In this document: positions 47,872 through 56,503 of the stretch, one piece after another | How the letters are laid out: every line of letters begins with the position of its first letter | Numbering within the stretch: position 1 is the first letter of the stretch | Assembly: GCF_014306105.1 (NCBI RefSeq) | Contig: NZ_JACRVF010000005.1 | Span: 186,001 to 250,000, forward strand | Reading direction: 5' to 3' | DNA length: 64,000 bases | From: Pontibacter cellulosilyticus | GTDB taxonomy: Bacteria; Bacteroidota; Bacteroidia; Cytophagales; Hymenobacteraceae | The notes under the pieces: generated by a model | Databases searched by the model: none | Seen by the model: only the letters and a program-made list of their open reading frames with translations | What the model was told of the DNA's origin: nothing | Position numbers and translations under genes: made by a program

Positions 47872-49389
47872 TTAAAGCTGAAGCGTCAGGTGCACAAAAT
47901 ATTCTTCAGCTGTTTCTCTGATCATCAGTTCGTGCCTGTTCGGGTACAGGTGTTCTAAGCGCTGCTTCACGTTTATCAACCCAACACCTGATTTGTCTTT
48001 TTCCGGGTCTAGTTCCTGCTTGTCATGGATGCTGTTGTATACATCAAAGTATAGCTTATTTCCGGCAATGTGCAGCGTAACTCTTATCCAGGATTTATGT
48101 TTTAGGCTGATGCCGTGCTTAAAGGCATTCTCTACGAACGGGATCAGCAGCATCGGAGCAATAAACTTATCTGAGACAACTTCCTGTATCTTGGTTTCTA
48201 TGCTGATGTTCGGGGACGCTGAAGTACGCAATGTCTGCAGTTCTATAAAGTTTTGCATATACTCGATCTCCCGCGACAGTAAGATCTTTTGCTGCAGATT
48301 CTCGTGCAGCATAAAGCGCATCATGTCGCCCAGCATCTGTATACCCTGTGCTGTGCGTTCGCTGTTTTCCTGCAGGGCTGTTCCGTAAAGTGTATTCAGG
48401 GCGTTGAACAAGAAGTGCGGGTTAATCTGTGAACGCAGAAAGTCTACGTTGGCTGTTGATTTACCCAGTTCCTCCTTCAGTACATACAGTTCCTCATTGC
48501 CTTTTAAGTGGCGTTTAAACAAAAACCAGGTGGCAGGCACTGTTATAAACATGTGAAACACCACATTAAACATACTTGAACCAAAGGCAGTGTCCTCATC
48601 CTGGAACAGCAGCATCATCAGGAAGGCCACCGGCAGATAAGCAACAATAAGTATAATCGCACTGATGATGGCATAATACCGGAAAGGGTTCTTTTTGTGA
48701 AGTGCCTTCGGCAGTAAAGAGTAAAATGAGTAGCAGTAAATGATCAGAGCACTTAGTGATACCAGTCCCCATATAATCGTAATTTCTTCGCCGATGTTCA
48801 GGATCAGGAGCAGGAACACACTCACCATCCAGGCCACGAAAGCTGTCAGCACATCCCGTGTTATGATCTTATACTTAGACTCTATCGAAGTTGAATTAGA
48901 GAGCAGGTAAAGACCGCTGTATTTAATAGCAGTATAGAACGCCAGCATGATCAACAACCAGAAAGCGTAGTGGTAGCTCTGCTGAAAAATGAAGTCATAA
49001 GTATCGTCCAATGATTCGAACCGGGCAAACAGATAGCCTTTTGTATAAGTATCCAGAATGCCAACAAAAAGACCAACGGCCACAAACGTGATCAGCGTAA
49101 GGAATGCGTTTAGCCAAAGGAGCTTTTTCTTGAGCAGCTTTGGTATCAGCACAAAGTTAGTGAACAGGAACACCAGGTAAAGCAGCAGGTACCTGAACAG
49201 CTGCGGAATGAAGTAATGCTCGTAGTAATTATACTCGATTCCTGCCTCTCTAAATAAATACCTGTTTGGGCTAACGCCTATAGCCAATGAAAATAAGGCG
49301 AACACAAAAATGGTGGTGGCTGCCCAAAACTCTACCTTGTTTCGGTGGATTGGTTCTGCTATGTAAGTTTTTAGTGTCAAATCATTCAT
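47872..49389 (-). CDS. LytS-type sensor histidine kinase, module 2
   Basis: At 505 residues the N-terminal 290 hold many hydrophobic helices (for example TTIFVFALFSLAIGV, YLLLYLVFLFTNFVLI and LVSLSALIIYCYSF), making it more membrane-embedded than the module 1 kinase. The LytS core follows: QINPHFLFNALNTLYGTAL, MLLIPFVENAFKHGI and GVGLINVKQRLEHLYP. The ATG at 49387-49389 is only four bases past a -7 promoter element, so the transcript is probably leaderless. It lies 77 bases beyond the permease-peptidase stop and has the second tandem operator upstream, giving its own promoter inside the gene cluster. Confidence 0.92.
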   Translation of the reverse strand: MNDLTLKTYIAEPIHRNKVEFWAATTIFVFALFSLAIGVSPNRYLFREAGIEYNYYEHYFIPQLFRYLLLYLVFLFTNFVLIPKLLKKKLLWLNAFLTLITFVAVGLFVGILDTYTKGYLFARFESLDDTYDFIFQQSYHYAFWLLIMLAFYTAIKYSGLYLLSNSTSIESKYKIITRDVLTAFVAWMVSVFLLLILNIGEEITIIWGLVSLSALIIYCYSFYSLLPKALHKKNPFRYYAIISAIILIVAYLPVAFLMMLLFQDEDTAFGSSMFNVVFHMFITVPATWFLFKRHLKGNEELYVLKEELGKSTANVDFLRSQINPHFLFNALNTLYGTALQENSERTAQGIQMLGDMMRFMLHENLQQKILLSREIEYMQNFIELQTLRTSASPNISIETKIQEVVSDKFIAPMLLIPFVENAFKHGISLKHKSWIRVTLHIAGNKLYFDVYNSIHDKQELDPEKDKSGVGLINVKQRLEHLYPNRHELMIRETAEEYFVHLTLQL

Positions 49390-49393
49390 GGAA

Positions 49394-49459
49394 CAATAAT
49401 AATAGAATGCCTATTCGAAAAATAAAAAATGTGACGAATGTATTAGAATTTGTGATGGA
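49394..49459 (-). promoter_or_regulatory. LytTR-type tandem operator and -7 element of the module 2 kinase gene
   Basis: Read on the minus strand, the direct repeats are TCCATCACAA (49450-49459) and TTCGTCACAT (49429-49438), again separated by 11 bases. TATTATTG (49394-49401) starts 27 bases after the second repeat and ends four bases before the ATG. The stretch TCACATTTTTTATTTTT is shared with the site at 4437. The repeats have two and one mismatches to the consensus, so binding may be weaker. Confidence 0.65.
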
Positions 49460-49466
49460 ATAAATA

Positions 49467-52400
49467 CTACAGGTAAGCGCCAATAACATATTGCATCAGC
49501 TGCTCCCGCTGCTTCACCGGCACGGCACCAAAAAGCTTCACTGGCTCTACAATTTTAGTCTTTTTGATATTGTCGTAAGGCTGCGCATCAATAAGAACAT
49601 TATGCGGATCGATCCCTGCGAAAACTGGCTTTTCGGGTACCACAAAACGAATATGCTGGATACCGGAACGGATGCGGTGTTTCTGTAAGTATATTTCCTT
49701 GCCAGTAAAGTCATCCTTTCCAGCTAGAAAAGCACCAACCTCCACAGCATCGTTCAACGGCAACTCAGATACCTTGCCGGCTTCGTCGGCCATTACCTTG
49801 CGTGCCTGCACCTCCAGCGTTACCTGCCACTTTCCATCAGACAACTGCTGTGCCTGCGCTTCTTTTGTCTTTATTTCCCAATAGGTGTTCTTCACAAAGA
49901 GGTCTGACAGCAGGTGTTCTAAAGAGTCTGGTGTAACTGCCTGTAGTTCCCTGTAAAGATCAAGCGTGGTGGCTAGCGGTGGCTCTCCGGAACTATACTT
50001 TTGCAGCAAATTCCGCAAGGCCACATTCACACGCTCCTGCCCTACATATTCCCGCAGCATGTGCATGGCAAAAGGCCCTTTGCGGTAAGACAAAAATTCG
50101 TCCGTGGCACGAAGCAAAGGTACGTCAGCTTTAGAGCGTGGGGTTAAGTAGGAACTGCGCATCACGTAGAGCAGCCGGCGCAGGTGCTCCGTCCCATACG
50201 TTTCCTCCACCACACCCAGGGCGCTGTACCAGGCAAGGCTTTCAGAAAGTACAGGAGCTCCCTCTACAGATGCCGGAATCAGCTGGTGTGCCCACCACTG
50301 GTGCGCAATCTCATGCGCCACTACTGCAAAAGTCAAATCAAATTCACGTTCATCAGCATCCGGGTTTAAGACGGCAAAACCTTCTGTGTAGGCAATGGTA
50401 CCCGGATATGAGGTTGCACTGGTTCCTGAACGGGTATACTCCACAAATTTAATTTGCTTGTGCGGATAAGGCCCGAGGGTTTTAGTAAAGTAGGCCAGTG
50501 AGGCTTTTGTACTTTGCATCATTCTATCGAGGTACTGGGTGTGCTCTGGGTGGTGATAAATCTGTATCTGCACATCTTTCCACTTATCTTCCTTAACTGC
50601 ATACTTTGCCGAGAAAATAGGCTGCATAGTACGAATTGGGCTATCAGCGGTGTAGTGAAAGTATCGCCTTCCATTCTCAGTCCAGGATCTTGTAAGCTTG
50701 CCGGGCGCAATTGCCAATTGATCTGCTGCTGTACCCAATGTAGCGCTAAACCGTACTCGCCCACGATTTGCCACCTTGTAACGGGCCTTCTTATCGTGCA
50801 GCAATGGAGTAGCCGGTTTAGGAGCAAGGTTATGAACACTGCGCGCAACAGGGTTATCTAGTTCTCTGATAGACTGGTAGCCTATGGCCGGCAGCCAGTC
50901 CTGGGCAACGAAGAAAGTGCCGTTTTCTGCCACAGCCTTTTTAATACCATCGTTCGTAAAGCCGTTCTGCTTGAAGTGTATTTTAAAGCTTAATTCAAGT
51001 GAATCGCCTGGTTGAAGTGGTTGCTTTAAAGTATAGATAGTATGGCGCAGTGCTTTATCTGCAAGTATAATTTTTGCGTCCCTATCAAAACTAATATCGC
51101 TTGTTTCTACCTCTGCGGCAGTAGCCAAATGCACCGTATCTATAGAAACCTTGGTTTTGTTCTTTAGTGTATAGACGCCATTCATAACCGCCTCCTGTTT
51201 GTCCGGGAAAATCTCTACGTGCAGACTGGTAGCTGTTAAATTTGGTTGCGGTGTGCTGCTATACTTTCCGAATCGCCGCTCATACTCCGCACGTCGCTCT
51301 GCCAGCTCATCAGGTGTATGGTACTTGTTAAGCACGTTGGTATTGTACAGCACAAAAGACCCCAGCGATATAACTAGCAACACTCCGGCAGCACCTAACA
51401 ACACTATGGATTGGGTAGGACGCACAAAAACATGCTGCAGTCTTTCTGTGAATGAAGTTTCGCGGCCTCTTACCCAAAACAGTTTTGCAAGTACAGCTAA
51501 CAGCAATGCCCAACCTGCCCAGTATAGCTTGAATAGCAGCCATGGACCAACAGTGGCCCCAAAACCGCTGATGGCTGAGTAAGACCATTCTGGTGATGCG
51601 CCATAAATAAGCAGGTTATGCCTAATACCAAATTCACCTGCAAAAGCAGTGTAAAGAAAAGTGAGCAATATAATGATGTGCCCCATATACTTCTGGTTTA
51701 CCAGCACATGCACGGCCATAGCAACAGCAGCAAACAGCAGGTATTCGGCCAACTGCAGCCCCAAAAGCACACGCAGGTAAAGGCCTATTTCGAACGTACT
51801 GTAACCTAGCAGCACTTGGATAAGGATACCTGCCAACATAAATGCCACATGCAGCAATACAAGCATCAGCACAACGCTGATAAATTTACCTAACAGCTGC
51901 AGTACGTCCGGTACAGGAGTTGCGTCAGAAATGTCGCCCATACGTGCGTCCCGCTCTCGCCAGACAACCTGCCCTACATATAAGCTGATCAGCGCCACCA
52001 CCAATAATTTTATCGGAAAGAAACTGTACAGGTTAATCACCAGTCCGGTTAAAGGGAAACGCGGCACTCCGATTGGGCCTTCCAGCAGTTCAGGGCCTAA
52101 GAACAGAAAGAAAGCAACTGCGCCAAGTATGGCTAACCACCCCCAACTGAAAAGGCTTTCTCTGAGGGAGCGCCAGGCAATATCCATAAGTTGATATAGG
52201 CTTGTTCTGGAGGTAAACTCTCCGTGTACCTGCGGCACTGCAATAGGAGCCGTAACCGACATTTCTGCAGCAACTGTTTTCTTTTTAAACAAACGTTTAA
52301 ACCAACTACTCCCCACATAATGGTTAAACCGGAAGCTGAGATGTGCAATCACCAACACGCCTATTGCCACAGCAAGCCAAAGCAGACGATTTAAGAGCAG

Positions 52401-53114
52401 CCACTTCTCCAGCCCCACCTGCCGAATGTTGAGTTCAGTAGGCGGAAGCGATTGGCGCAGCTCTCCATAAATGGTAAAAACAGACAAATCCAGCAGCCTG
52501 GCTAATTCCCACATGCCCATTTGATCGGCGAGCACCTCTTTGCTTGTTAACCCTACCATAAACAAAACGGCACCTACCAGAAAACTTACCAACGCATTCC
52601 TGCTTAGCAGCGCCACCACAAATAAAATAGCTGTGATAATAAATGTATTTGGCAAAGCCACCAGGAAGTATGCATTGAGGTAAGAGGTCAGGCTGAAAGG
52701 TCCGAACAGAGAGGCTTCCAGATCAGGTATAGCTTTGGCAAACATCAAAGCAATTGGAACGGCAGTAAGCACCATGGCACTCACGGTAAAGGCACCCAGA
52801 AACCGGCCACCAAGGTAGGTGAACTTCGAGAGCGGCGAAGTATAAAGCAGCGGCTCCACGCCTTCCTGCACATCATGAGTTGCTGCATCGCCGGCCACAG
52901 CAGCTGAAACCAAGATACCCAGCAAACTAGCAATAGATATAATGGCACCGATTACGATAGGCGCGTTTAAGAGGTAATCTCCGTTCCGGGCATTGTCCAC
53001 GAAGCTTAGCATCATGGCAGTTGTAATTCCAAGAAAGATCAGGAAGTATATCCAGGTAGACCAGCGACTAAGCTGGTACTTCAACTCAAATCGAAAGATC
53101 TCCAGTAATTTCAT
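49467..53114 (-). CDS. ABC-2 permease fused to M1-family metallopeptidase, module 2
   Basis: This 1215-residue paralogue of the protein at 6198-9812 has the same plan. ABC-2-type membrane halves occupy about 1-280 and 310-590; an outer membrane-adjacent segment (SLGSFVLYNTNVLNKYHT) follows, then a large external part with HEIAHQWWAHQ (His934, Glu935, His938) and SESLAWYSA. As in the paralogue the HExxH and Glu are separated by 19 residues rather than the usual 18, and no GAMEN motif is recognisable. It overlaps the ATPase gene by 4 bases. Its tail (KTKIVEPVKLFGAVPVKQREQ...) is extended by about 30 residues. The substrate is unknown. Confidence 0.88.
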   Translation of the reverse strand: MKLLEIFRFELKYQLSRWSTWIYFLIFLGITTAMMLSFVDNARNGDYLLNAPIVIGAIISIASLLGILVSAAVAGDAATHDVQEGVEPLLYTSPLSKFTYLGGRFLGAFTVSAMVLTAVPIALMFAKAIPDLEASLFGPFSLTSYLNAYFLVALPNTFIITAILFVVALLSRNALVSFLVGAVLFMVGLTSKEVLADQMGMWELARLLDLSVFTIYGELRQSLPPTELNIRQVGLEKWLLLNRLLWLAVAIGVLVIAHLSFRFNHYVGSSWFKRLFKKKTVAAEMSVTAPIAVPQVHGEFTSRTSLYQLMDIAWRSLRESLFSWGWLAILGAVAFFLFLGPELLEGPIGVPRFPLTGLVINLYSFFPIKLLVVALISLYVGQVVWRERDARMGDISDATPVPDVLQLLGKFISVVLMLVLLHVAFMLAGILIQVLLGYSTFEIGLYLRVLLGLQLAEYLLFAAVAMAVHVLVNQKYMGHIIILLTFLYTAFAGEFGIRHNLLIYGASPEWSYSAISGFGATVGPWLLFKLYWAGWALLLAVLAKLFWVRGRETSFTERLQHVFVRPTQSIVLLGAAGVLLVISLGSFVLYNTNVLNKYHTPDELAERRAEYERRFGKYSSTPQPNLTATSLHVEIFPDKQEAVMNGVYTLKNKTKVSIDTVHLATAAEVETSDISFDRDAKIILADKALRHTIYTLKQPLQPGDSLELSFKIHFKQNGFTNDGIKKAVAENGTFFVAQDWLPAIGYQSIRELDNPVARSVHNLAPKPATPLLHDKKARYKVANRGRVRFSATLGTAADQLAIAPGKLTRSWTENGRRYFHYTADSPIRTMQPIFSAKYAVKEDKWKDVQIQIYHHPEHTQYLDRMMQSTKASLAYFTKTLGPYPHKQIKFVEYTRSGTSATSYPGTIAYTEGFAVLNPDADEREFDLTFAVVAHEIAHQWWAHQLIPASVEGAPVLSESLAWYSALGVVEETYGTEHLRRLLYVMRSSYLTPRSKADVPLLRATDEFLSYRKGPFAMHMLREYVGQERVNVALRNLLQKYSSGEPPLATTLDLYRELQAVTPDSLEHLLSDLFVKNTYWEIKTKEAQAQQLSDGKWQVTLEVQARKVMADEAGKVSELPLNDAVEVGAFLAGKDDFTGKEIYLQKHRIRSGIQHIRFVVPEKPVFAGIDPHNVLIDAQPYDNIKKTKIVEPVKLFGAVPVKQREQLMQYVIGAYL

Positions 53115-54034
53115 AGTACTACCTCCTTTGCTGGCTGGTACTGGTGTTGCGTGTAGTGGCCTGTCATGGTGCAGAAGTATACATCCTCCAGGTCTGGTGC
53201 CACCTGCTCAAACTCACTGCCGGGGTCTTCTTTGCTGTAGACATGTACAACTGTGTGGCCACCGAGCATCTTGGTAGAGATCACCTTGTGCTCCTGCGCT
53301 ACCTCTGGCAACTTACCCTTTGCGATCACACGTCGCCAGATGCGGCCTTTTAAATTATCAATGGCTAAGAGCGGCACTGCTTCGAGTAAAATTTGCCCTT
53401 TGTTGATGATGGCCATGTTCGTGCACAGTTCCGACACATCCTCCACAATATGCGTGGAAAGTATAACCACACTATTCTCGCCTAACTCACTCAATAGGTT
53501 CAGGAAACGTACCCGTTCAGCAGGGTCAAGACCCGCTGTTGGCTCATCCACGATGAGCAGCTTGGGGTTACCCAGCAAAGCTACGGCCACGCCAAAACGC
53601 TGCCTCATACCACCCGAATAGCCACCCAATTTCTGCTTGCGCACCTCCCACAAATTAGTTTGCTGTAGTAAGCCGTGTACTACTTCTTTTCTGATGGATT
53701 TGCTTGTGATGCCTTTCAGGATGGCAAAATGATTTAGCAGACTCTCAGCACTGGCATTGCGGTACACACCAAACTCCTGTGGCAGGTACCCAAGTGTTTT
53801 GCGCAGCTCATCCTTCTGGTTTACTACATCAATCTCTCCTAAATGTATCTGCCCCTCGTCTGGCGTTTGCAGCGTAGCCAAAATGCGCATCAGCGTAGAC
53901 TTGCCCGCACCATTCGGCCCAAGCAAACCAAACATACCCTTTGGTATTTTCAGACTTACATTTTGTAGCGCCTTTACCCCATTCGGATAGGCTTTGGAAA
54001 CGTTTCGGATCGATAGCAGATCAGGAGCACCCAT
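53111..54034 (-). CDS. ABC transporter ATP-binding protein, module 2
   Basis: I chose the ATG at 54032-54034 (MGAPDLLSIRNVSKAYP), which aligns with the paralogue's start; the in-frame TTG at 54079 lies inside the predicted -7 element. The 307 residues contain Walker A GLLGPNGAGKSTLMRILA, Q-loop YLPQEFGVY, signature GGYSGGMRQRFGVA, Walker B LLIVDEPTAGLDP and STHIVEDV. The C-terminal accessory domain ends DLEDVYFCTM. Its 4-base overlap with the permease-peptidase gene indicates coupled translation. The tandem operator upstream makes it the first gene of module 2. Confidence 0.95.
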   Translation of the reverse strand: MGAPDLLSIRNVSKAYPNGVKALQNVSLKIPKGMFGLLGPNGAGKSTLMRILATLQTPDEGQIHLGEIDVVNQKDELRKTLGYLPQEFGVYRNASAESLLNHFAILKGITSKSIRKEVVHGLLQQTNLWEVRKQKLGGYSGGMRQRFGVAVALLGNPKLLIVDEPTAGLDPAERVRFLNLLSELGENSVVILSTHIVEDVSELCTNMAIINKGQILLEAVPLLAIDNLKGRIWRRVIAKGKLPEVAQEHKVISTKMLGGHTVVHVYSKEDPGSEFEQVAPDLEDVYFCTMTGHYTQHQYQPAKEVVL

Positions 54035-54076
54035 ACCATTTTTCGTTTTGTAGTGCGACAATAGATAAAGTATGGA

Positions 54077-54142
54077 CAAGTGTAGCCAATTGCTATGTGG
54101 GCTTCAACTCTATGTGATGAAAGCATGAAAAGATGTGATGAA
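54077..54142 (-). promoter_or_regulatory. LytTR-type tandem operator and promoter of the module 2 ABC operon
   Basis: Read on the minus strand, two exact TTCATCACAT 10-mers (54133-54142 and 54112-54121) are separated by 11 bases. TACACTTG (54077-54084) starts 27 bases later, and a TTG 20 bases upstream of it may serve as -33 box. The leader to the ATG at 54034 would be about 40 bases. Geometry and orientation relative to the gene are identical to the sites at 4437 and 49394. Confidence 0.75.
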
Positions 54143-54311
54143 TCGATTTATACATAAGAAGACATAGGGTTTTAAGCAGAATGTACAGCTGCACCGTTGC
54201 CTCTTCATTATCAACTATAATGTACCTGGCAGCGTATTAAAATCACTTGAATATTATACCCATGTAAATAGGGTGTGAGTTAATAAAACTATGAAATAAA
54301 GAAAGTGTAAA

Positions 54312-54491
54312 ATGGCAGAGATAAACATCGAACGCAAAAAAAGACCTGTATGGCCATGGCTGCTCCTGATCGTGATTCTGGCGTTGCTGGGCTGGGCAAT
54401 CTATGAGCTCGTAACTGAGAATACAGTTGTTGAAGAAGAAGTGGAAGTAGGCTATGTTATGCCCGCCGGCACTCTACCACTGTTAGTATAA
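54312..54491 (+). CDS. 59-residue single-pass membrane protein
   Basis: A basic N-terminus (MAEINIERKKRPVWPW) is followed by one hydrophobic helix (LLLIVILALLGWAIYELV) and an acidic tail (VVEEEVEVGYVMPAGTLPLL). The positive-inside rule places the N-terminus in the cytosol and the acidic tail outside. The stop is 33 bases before the PRC-barrel gene, so the two are probably co-transcribed. It is too short for most gene finders but its composition and spacing look real. Function unknown. Confidence 0.7.
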   Translation: MAEINIERKKRPVWPWLLLIVILALLGWAIYELVTENTVVEEEVEVGYVMPAGTLPLLV

Positions 54492-54524
54492 GGCTATAAC
54501 ACAAACTTAAATTTAAGCAAAACA

Positions 54525-55265
54525 ATGGCAAACGAAGAAATAAGAAACGACAGGTTAGCTGCGCTCGGCAACCTGAAAGACTATAAAATTGCAAAAGACA
54601 ACCCCGATGTGATTGGCTGGAGAGTGGTAGGCGCCGACGGTGAAAGCCTGGGCATTGTAAAAGACCTGATCGTGGATATCCATGCCATGAAGGCACGCTA
54701 CCTGTCTGTTGTAGCTGACCGAGGTTTCTTTAATACCGAAAGAGACCAGCACATGCTGATACCAATTGGCGCTGCAGCACTCGACAAGAAGGGCAAAAAT
54801 GTGTTTGTCTCCTCTATCGACTCAAGATCTATCGGGAACTATCCGGTTTACCCTGGCGGCTCTATTCCGGAAGATTACGAGTATGCTATCCGCGATCATT
54901 TTCATCGTTCGCAGCGCGATACCGTAGCAGACAAGGACGATAATTACAAAGGGGATTTTGATGATGCGCTTCGCAACCAGCACACGGACAGGCGGCACAT
55001 CTCAAACGACTTTTATAACGATGACGCTTACAACGAGGAGCGGTTTTATACTTCAGACAGAGAAGTAAAAAATCGCACAGTACGCGACCATACAAAACAG
55101 GATTATTCTGCCTACACGCCTGACGACCTGCGAAGCGAAGACAGAAAACCAAAGAACGTACAAGACTCCATTGCCACCATCGAAAGGCTGGAGGACCTGC
55201 GCGATAGGGGTTCTATTACCGAGGAAGAGTTTATACTTCTGAAGAAAAGAGCACTCGACCTGTAG
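54525..55265 (+). CDS. PRC-barrel domain protein with C-terminal SHOCT domain
   Basis: At 246 residues, the first 100 form a PRC-barrel (DVIGWRVVGADGESLGIVKD, LSVVADRGFFNTERDQHMLI, ending IGNYPVYPGG). A charged, Arg/Asp-rich linker (about 120-205) leads to a final SHOCT segment (IERLEDLRDRGSITEEEFILLKKRALDL region) typical of short oligomerisation domains. No signal is present. PRC-barrel proteins in heterotrophs often respond to stress or bind RNA or membranes. It follows the 59-residue membrane protein and is closed by a terminator. Confidence 0.85.
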   Translation: MANEEIRNDRLAALGNLKDYKIAKDNPDVIGWRVVGADGESLGIVKDLIVDIHAMKARYLSVVADRGFFNTERDQHMLIPIGAAALDKKGKNVFVSSIDSRSIGNYPVYPGGSIPEDYEYAIRDHFHRSQRDTVADKDDNYKGDFDDALRNQHTDRRHISNDFYNDDAYNEERFYTSDREVKNRTVRDHTKQDYSAYTPDDLRSEDRKPKNVQDSIATIERLEDLRDRGSITEEEFILLKKRALDL

Positions 55266-55287
55266 CAGAACTGCACCGCACCAAAAC

Positions 55288-55319
55288 AAAAAGCCTCTCC
55301 GGTATTGGAGAGGCTTTTT
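55288..55319. terminator. Bidirectional terminator after PRC-barrel gene
   Basis: A perfect 13-bp stem AAAAAGCCTCTCC/GGAGAGGCTTTTT (55288-55300 with 55307-55319) lies between the convergent PRC-barrel and metallopeptidase genes. Confidence 0.9.
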
Positions 55320-55345
55320 TTTCTACTGGTATGTAGTAATTGATT

Positions 55346-56245
55346 TTATAACTCAACCGCATTAAAGGTATCTCCCTGCCTCACATCGCCCGTCTCGAAG
55401 CCTCTTCTAAACCAGCGGACCCTTTGGGCAGAGGTTCCGTGTGTGAAGGAGTCTGGTACCACTCTTCCAGTGGCCCGCTTTTGAAGCCGATCATCGCCGA
55501 TGGCACTTGCCGCGTTCAGGGCCTCTTCCAGGTCACCGGGTTCCATAAAGCCTGTAGCTCTTTGGGTGTGGTGCGCCCAAACCCCGGCATAGAAATCCGC
55601 CTGCAACTCCACTCTTACCATCAACTTGTTAAACTCCACTTCGGATAACTGGCCCCGCATAGCATTAACCTTGTCCATGGTACCTGTCAGGTTCTGCACA
55701 TGGTGCCCCACCTCATGCCCCACCACGTAGGCTTGCGCGAAGTCACCTTCCGCACCGAGTTTGCGTTCCATCTCTTCAAAAAAGCTCAGGTCGATGTACA
55801 GTTTCTCATCTCCCGGACAATAAAACGGGCCTGTAGCCGAAGAGGCAAGCCCGCAGGCTGAGTTTACCTGCTCGGAAAACAGTACCAGGGTGGGTTCTCT
55901 GTACCCTTGCAGGATCTTGTTCCATACATCTTCGGTGTCTGCCAGCACTACGGCTGTTTGCTCTGCCAGCGCCTGCTCTTCTGGGCCGGGCTGGTAGTCA
56001 GTTGTCTGTGCATACTGCGGCTCACCGCCAACAAACTGCTGCAGGAGCGCGATGGGATTAGTGCCTGTCAAAAACATTATCAGCACCAGCACCCCCACTA
56101 TAATCAGCCCCACTTTCGAGAATAAGAGTCGGAACAATGGTACAAGCAGCATAGGACTGATGCCTCTGCCGCCTCCGAAACCTCCTGCTGATTGACCTCT
56201 ACGGTCTTCTATGTTGGTACTTTTTCTTCTGCCTCGCCATTTCAT
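55346..56245 (-). CDS. Neutral zinc metallopeptidase, YpfJ family
   Basis: Using the ATG at 56243-56245 (MKWRGRRKSTNIEDRRG) gives 299 residues. The N-terminal MKWRGRRxSxNIEDRRG is diagnostic of this family. A glycine-rich stretch and one membrane anchor (LIIVGVLVLIMFLTG, about 55-75) precede the peptidase part with VVGHEVGHHVQNLTG (HExxH zinc site) and VRVELQADFYAGVWAHH, and the end is FRRGFETGDVRQGDTF. Activity in bacteria is poorly characterised. An upstream in-frame extension to 56305 lacks the conserved pattern. Confidence 0.93.
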   Translation of the reverse strand: MKWRGRRKSTNIEDRRGQSAGGFGGGRGISPMLLVPLFRLLFSKVGLIIVGVLVLIMFLTGTNPIALLQQFVGGEPQYAQTTDYQPGPEEQALAEQTAVVLADTEDVWNKILQGYREPTLVLFSEQVNSACGLASSATGPFYCPGDEKLYIDLSFFEEMERKLGAEGDFAQAYVVGHEVGHHVQNLTGTMDKVNAMRGQLSEVEFNKLMVRVELQADFYAGVWAHHTQRATGFMEPGDLEEALNAASAIGDDRLQKRATGRVVPDSFTHGTSAQRVRWFRRGFETGDVRQGDTFNAVEL

Positions 56246-56445
56246 AAAGTCTGATATTAATAAAGAGGACGAAGATGGATTTGCTAGATTTCCACCTTTC
56301 CACATTAAGTATATACTTATTTCCGAAGAGTATAACGGCGGGCAGCTTCACTTGGATGTTTATAGTTTATTCTGAATGCCTGTAAAGTATGGAAGTAAAT
56401 CTCCTGCTCAATACATGACTCTAAATGGTATAAGCACTAAAAAGT

Positions 56446-56484
56446 AAAGCCGGAGCTGATTAGTACTACATCAGCTCCGGCTTT
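56446..56484 (-). terminator. Terminator after the GH20 gene
   Basis: A perfect 15-bp stem (56446-56460 with 56470-56484, loop of 9) with A/T-rich ends begins 20 bases beyond the hexosaminidase stop. Confidence 0.85.
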
Positions 56485-56503
56485 ATTTTAATTATACTTT
56501 AAC

